Assembly: GCA_023266155.1 (NCBI GenBank)
Contig: JAHFRS010000011.1
Location: 1-16,424, forward strand
DNA length: 16,424 nt
DNA from: an archaeon
GTDB lineage: Archaea > Nanobdellota > Nanobdellia > Woesearchaeales > GW2011-AR9
Direction: 5' to 3'
Shown: positions 12,945 to 16,424 of the stretch, piece after piece
How the letters are laid out: each line of letters starts with the position of its first letter
Numbering within the stretch: position 1 is the stretch's first letter
Program-made: the position numbers and the translations under genes
The notes under the pieces: generated by a model
Told to the model about the DNA's origin: nothing
Database searches by the model: none
Seen by the model: the letters and a program-made list of their open reading frames with translations, nothing else

Positions 12945-13832
12945 ATGGGGCTTTTAAATCGTCTTTTTAGTTCGACGGAATCTTTAGCTCAAGAGCTAGA
13001 ACTGGATGAACAATTAATCCAAAAACAGTGGAAAACATATCTTAAAACCGTTTCAAAAAAGAAGGTCATTATTGAGCAATTAAGCCTTAACAAAGATTTT
13101 GACATTAATCTTCAAAAATTGACCAGATTATTAACGTTAGAATTAGTAGATATCTCCCAAGAAGAAAAAGAAGAGGCAGAATTAATTGATGATTTAGAAG
13201 TACTGGAACATGCTCAAAAGATTAAACGAGTGCAGCGGTTAGAACAATGTTTAGGCTATGCGGAAACAAAATATGAATATACCTACCACTTATTGCATCA
13301 GCTGCATTTAGTCCTCAAATCACAAATGCACCTTGTTAAGAGCTTACGAACCAGCTCAGCGGCTGTGGAAAAATTAATATCTCATCTCCAGTCACAAGAA
13401 CAATTAGAACGGGAAATTATCAGGAAGATTGAACGAATAGAGACTTTCCCAGCTTTATTTTCGGCTTTAGCACGGGGAGAACAGCGTATTCGCCGCCTTG
13501 ATGTCAGAGAAAAAAGACTTTTGAAAAAAATGCAGAAGGGGATAAGTAGAGTCTTCTCCAATGAGCTCAAAAAAAGGATAACCTCTGAATGGGCTATAGC
13601 TATCTTTAACGCCATCGAAGATAAGATTCGTGAAGTGGAGGCGCAGGGAAAGGATCAACAGGGAGACTTTCTCGGCATGAATCCTGATATTAATTTTGAA
13701 TTTGTCAACCGGCCGGAATTCATAGAGTTGACCAGAGAAACTATTCAAACTATCCGAAAAAGAAATTGTTCAGAACAGCTGATTACTGTTTTTGTTCAAC
13801 TGTTCCGAGAGTGGTATAATGACGAAACCTGA
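12945..13832 (+). CDS. Helical, charged hypothetical protein
   Basis: This soluble protein of 295 residues is rich in Leu, Glu, Lys and Gln and looks almost entirely helical, with coiled-coil-like stretches (about 85-125 and 140-210, including SQEQLEREIIRKIERIE). No Cys clusters, nucleotide-binding loop or membrane helix are visible. No SD precedes ATG 12945; an AT-rich ATTTTATTAA about 26 bp upstream allows a leaderless transcript, or it is read through from the CxxC gene. I do not recognise the family; a structural or partner protein is a guess. Confidence 0.72.
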   Translation: MGLLNRLFSSTESLAQELELDEQLIQKQWKTYLKTVSKKKVIIEQLSLNKDFDINLQKLTRLLTLELVDISQEEKEEAELIDDLEVLEHAQKIKRVQRLEQCLGYAETKYEYTYHLLHQLHLVLKSQMHLVKSLRTSSAAVEKLISHLQSQEQLEREIIRKIERIETFPALFSALARGEQRIRRLDVREKRLLKKMQKGISRVFSNELKKRITSEWAIAIFNAIEDKIREVEAQGKDQQGDFLGMNPDINFEFVNRPEFIELTRETIQTIRKRNCSEQLITVFVQLFREWYNDET

Positions 13833-13834
13833 CA

Positions 13835-13843
13835 TTTTTTTTT
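13835..13843 (+). terminator. Oligo-T terminator between convergent genes
   Basis: Nine T residues begin two bases after the stop at 13832 and overlap the stop codon of the convergent gene. This suits archaeal U-tract termination of the plus-strand gene. Confidence 0.6.
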
Positions 13844-15347
13844 ACTCACACAACTCATAAATTTTTTCCATCGTTAACGTCAGGGAACAGCCTGGGATGG
13901 TGGGATGAACTAACGCCGTACTTTCCCGCTGCCGCAATACGACCACTTCTTCACTGATAATCCTCCCTGGCTCTTTCATCGTGACCATGATCGGAACAAC
14001 CGCTTTTTCACCTTCACAATGGTTTGGCAGTTCCATAATTTTCCATTCTAACGCTCCCGCACAGCTGTAACTGCCTCGTTTCGGTTTGAGATTATAGGTT
14101 TCATGATCGCTGGTGGAAATCTCCATGGTATAAAAATTACACATTTTACCACATAAAGGGCTGCCTTTGTAGAGATTATACAAAGATTCACATTGAGCAT
14201 TGATGCAATATTCTGCCGATTGGCATTGTAAATTGTCGGTGCAACGGCCATTGACCGCTGCTGATATATTCTGCAGCCGTTCATCCGTCTCATCACAAAT
14301 AGTGTTGGCATTCAAATCGGTACAACAGCTATTTCCATCAGGGGTGAGGATATGAGGAGGGGTACACTGAACTAATTGACCAACTTCTCGTGTTTCATTG
14401 TTGATGGTCTGCTGAAAAAAAACAGCTTTGCCCACGACGCCACTCAGCAGAAAGAATACCCCAATCAGCAGCAGCACACTGACGACGGCAATACTGATCA
14501 TTTTATTTTTATCGGATTCCATGGGCCTTGATGTTAAAGAAGCTGGTGAACGTACCCCCGTCGCCCCTGTCCTCGCCAAACCGCCTTTCCGCTGTAAATA
14601 CTGCTGGTAATTGTGACGCAGTGTTTCTTTATAGGCACGAACAATTTCTCCTTCTCCCCAACCCGCGCGCAGAAGGCTTTCTTTGATGAAAGAAAATTTC
14701 TTCCCTTCCGTAATATGCTTGGTGATATAATGAACAATCTCTGGGTTGGCTTCGGACACCGAGCCAGAATCACGATTAAGGTAATAAATAATCCCGGCGG
14801 CAATAGCCAGAATCAGCAGAGTAAAAAAACCATATTTAATAAGTTGGGTGAAATCCCGTTCTTCTGCCACATTTTCTTGAAGAACTGAAACTTCCATTCC
14901 AGCTATGTCCACCTTTTGCTGTATTCCTGCCAGCCCAGTAGCTAAAGTACTGACTAGGGTACTCGTCTCAGAAGGGACATCAGTTTTCTGCCGTATCTCC
15001 TGTATATTACGATCTACTTGACTAAGGTGACCCTGTAGAGAATGAAGATCCTGCTTGACAGTGGCAAGATCATTTTGTAACCCTACTACCATTATTTCCA
15101 GAGTCATGGGACTTTGATTAACCACAGAGATCGGAACTGTTGGTGATGGCCCCTGTGAAATGGCAGGAATACTCTCAGTCCGGAAACATGTTGCCGTAAC
15201 GGTATTACAGTAATATTCTGGTCCTAAATCAAATTCACAATCGACGACATCGGGACAGGGACCTTCATGAGTATTAACATCAGCAGTAGAGAATATACTT
15301 AGGAGAACTAAAAAACCTACCACTACTTGAAATAAGTGTTTGTGCAT
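13842..15347 (-). CDS. Cys-rich surface protein with two membrane helices
   Basis: The 501-residue protein starts with a signal-like segment (about 6-22). An external part has four Cys (31, 37, 47, 54) and a coiled-coil-like region (about 84-165). TM1 (172-190) leads into a cytoplasmic segment (191-282) that contains a small helical unit: EIVHYITKHITEGKKFSFIK, then a GW turn and IVRAYKETL. TM2 (284-305) leads back out to a C-terminal Cys-rich domain (306-501). The latter has CCTDLNANTICDETDE (341-356), an Asp/Asn-rich motif common in secreted DPANN proteins and probably calcium-binding or disulfide-bonded, then about a dozen further Cys. The ligand is unknown. GAGGA sits three bases before the ATG, and the leader carries a duplicated 20-bp unit. 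Confidence 0.8.
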   Translation of the reverse strand: MHKHLFQVVVGFLVLLSIFSTADVNTHEGPCPDVVDCEFDLGPEYYCNTVTATCFRTESIPAISQGPSPTVPISVVNQSPMTLEIMVVGLQNDLATVKQDLHSLQGHLSQVDRNIQEIRQKTDVPSETSTLVSTLATGLAGIQQKVDIAGMEVSVLQENVAEERDFTQLIKYGFFTLLILAIAAGIIYYLNRDSGSVSEANPEIVHYITKHITEGKKFSFIKESLLRAGWGEGEIVRAYKETLRHNYQQYLQRKGGLARTGATGVRSPASLTSRPMESDKNKMISIAVVSVLLLIGVFFLLSGVVGKAVFFQQTINNETREVGQLVQCTPPHILTPDGNSCCTDLNANTICDETDERLQNISAAVNGRCTDNLQCQSAEYCINAQCESLYNLYKGSPLCGKMCNFYTMEISTSDHETYNLKPKRGSYSCAGALEWKIMELPNHCEGEKAVVPIMVTMKEPGRIISEEVVVLRQRESTALVHPTIPGCSLTLTMEKIYELCE

Positions 15348-15350
15348 CGT

Positions 15351-15390
15351 CCTCTTTTATCTGGGGGAATCCTCTTTTATCTAGGGGAAG
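15351..15390. repeat. Tandem 20-bp duplication in the leader of the surface protein
   Basis: Two head-to-tail copies, 15351-15370 and 15371-15390, match at 18 of 20 positions (CCTCTTTTATCTGGGGGAAT versus CCTCTTTTATCTAGGGGAAG). Read on the minus strand, each copy ends in AAAAGAGG, so the mRNA leader has two SD sites 20 bases apart; only the second is next to the ATG. Confidence 0.85.
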
Positions 15391-15402
15391 GTTAGCTTTT
15401 GG

Positions 15403-15412
15403 ATTTATATAT
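15403..15412 (-). promoter_or_regulatory. TATA box of the surface protein gene
   Basis: ATATATAAAT on the minus strand predicts a start near 15382, so the leader (~35 nt) is made up almost wholly of the duplicated unit. The rest of the intergenic stretch up to 15523 shows only a weak ACATTTTAG (15490-15498), which could be the TATA of the divergent gene. Confidence 0.55.
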
Positions 15413-15523
15413 GTTTGGTTTGAAAATGGCAGCCTATGATTAAAAAAAATGATGGAATAAGCCTCGAAAGTCACCTTTCTATTTCCGAAACATTTTAGAA
15501 CTCCAGCCTCTTTCCCAGAAGCC

Positions 15524-16402
15524 ATGAAACTAAAGCACCAATTCAAAGGCTATGCTCTCGTTGTCAGCATCATTATTCTTATTATCCTATTGCAATCATA
15601 CTTCCCCATCATTCGCCAATTCGCGTCCCCTGAATTCGTGAGGGAATACCTTCGTAGCCTTGGTCCCTGGGGGTATTTCATGTACGTCTTGATCTTCCTT
15701 CTAAGCATCCCCTTGCCGATCCCCAGCACCCCGGTAGCCATTGCGGGAGGATATATTTATGGTATGGTCTTTGGGACCATTTTGAGCATGATTGGCACAC
15801 TGCTGGGGGCAAGCATTTCTTTCTTCTTAGTTCGCAAATACGGTGAACCGCTCTTAGAAAAAATGGTCAGCCGGAAGCACATTAAACATTTCAATCATAT
15901 TTTTAAACGCCGGGGCATTAATGGTGCTATTATCGCCTATGCCATCCCCATCTTCCCCAGCGACTCGCTGGATTTCATCTTAGGGCTGTCAGATATCCGT
16001 TTTCATACTTTTTTATTTATTACTCTTATGGGAAACATTCCCCGTTATCTGCTCACCAATGCTTTGGGAGACGGATTATTCACGGGCTTTTCCGCCAAAA
16101 CCATTGTTGTGCCCTTGCTTACGGCCATTTACCTCCTGATTGTCATTTTTCGAGAGAAAGTCAAGCTGCTGCTGTTTAAAGATTTAAAAGAGTTGGAGAA
16201 TGATGCCCAGGTGATTGGACGGGACGTCAAGAAAGAAGTGAAATGGCTGGAAGAGGATGCTCAGGTCATTGAACAGGATGTCAAGAGAGAAGTGGCCTTG
16301 GTGGGAGATAAAGTGAGGATGAAAAAAAAGAAAGTTAAAAAGAGTAAGAAGAAAATAAAAAATCCAAATCGCAGCAGAGCTGCGGGAGATTCAATTAGTT
16401 GA
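15524..16402 (+). CDS. VTT/DedA-family membrane protein with repeat-bearing cytoplasmic tail
   Basis: This 292-residue integral membrane protein has the VTT (SNARE-associated/TVP38-TMEM64/DedA) fold, whose studied members move or scramble lipids. Membrane segments lie near 10-30, 50-72, 76-103, 133-150, 160-180 and 193-209. The family signature IPLPIPSTPVAIAGGYIYG (62-80) is followed by GTLLGASISFFLVRKYG (91-107) and later AIPIFPSDSLDFILG (140-154). After the last helix comes a soluble tail with two 18-residue repeats, 224-241 (LENDAQVIGRDVKKEVKW) and 242-259 (LEEDAQVIEQDVKREVAL), then a Lys-rich stretch (about 266-283) that could touch phospholipid heads or nucleic acid. The tail is not part of the core family. 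No SD precedes the ATG; leaderless expression is possible. Confidence 0.88.
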   Translation: MKLKHQFKGYALVVSIIILIILLQSYFPIIRQFASPEFVREYLRSLGPWGYFMYVLIFLLSIPLPIPSTPVAIAGGYIYGMVFGTILSMIGTLLGASISFFLVRKYGEPLLEKMVSRKHIKHFNHIFKRRGINGAIIAYAIPIFPSDSLDFILGLSDIRFHTFLFITLMGNIPRYLLTNALGDGLFTGFSAKTIVVPLLTAIYLLIVIFREKVKLLLFKDLKELENDAQVIGRDVKKEVKWLEEDAQVIEQDVKREVALVGDKVRMKKKKVKKSKKKIKNPNRSRAAGDSIS

Positions 16403-16404
16403 GA

Positions 16405-16410
16405 TTTTTT
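16405..16410 (+). terminator. Short oligo-T after the VTT gene
   Basis: Six T residues lie two bases beyond the stop, a plausible but weak archaeal termination signal. The last 14 bp of the window show nothing. Confidence 0.35.
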
Positions 16411-16424
16411 AATCTTAACTGGGT

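Noticed and set aside
14613..14888. Plus-strand frame of 91 codons
   Set aside because: Antisense to the membrane part of the surface protein, whose signal peptide, helices and Cys motifs are convincing.
15351..15390. Start of a CRISPR array
   Set aside because: Only two abutting 20-bp units with no spacer and no cas genes nearby.

Overview
The window looks like part of a DPANN-type archaeal genome; a Woesearchaeota or Pacearchaeota relative is my best guess. Four things point that way. Promoters are archaeal TATA boxes about 25 bp upstream of inferred starts, some giving leaderless transcripts and some giving short leaders with a Shine-Dalgarno (SD) site. A tRNA gene is interrupted by bulge-helix-bulge style introns. 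Phosphoenolpyruvate synthase carries an intein. Several secreted or membrane proteins have the Cys-rich, Asn/Asp-rich look of DPANN surface proteins. No rRNA or other marker settles the lineage.

Layout, left to right. (1) A partial unknown gene leaves the left edge on the minus strand. (2) It is divergent from ppsA (429-4292), whose ATP-binding domain contains a 525-residue LAGLIDADG intein. (3) Four bases after ppsA comes a nucleoside phosphorylase-like gene, followed convergently by a small toxin-antitoxin pair. This cassette is flanked by two copies of the last ~106 bp of ppsA (4187-4292 and 5811-5916). The copies are identical for 78 bp, then diverge almost only synonymously. This looks like an insertion that replaced the 3' end of ppsA, although an assembly join or a deleted paralogue must be excluded. 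(4) On the minus strand lie a large lipoprotein (LamG-like domain plus Asp-box propeller), argS, a free-standing B3/B4 domain protein and a small membrane protein. The last two overlap by ATGA. (5) At 11871-12019 is a tRNA-Gln(UUG) gene that makes sense only if three introns (15, 17 and 44 nt; D loop, 37/38, T loop) are removed, leaving a perfect 73-nt cloverleaf. (6) The right end holds a small unknown protein, a four-CxxC protein, a helical protein, a two-membrane-segment Cys-rich surface protein with a duplicated 20-bp leader, and a VTT/DedA-family membrane protein.

Functionally the region mixes central metabolism (PEP synthase), translation (ArgRS, putative editing domain, tRNA-Gln), cell-surface proteins and a small accessory cassette. 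The most notable items are the triple-intron tRNA and the ppsA-end duplication around the phosphorylase and toxin-antitoxin genes.
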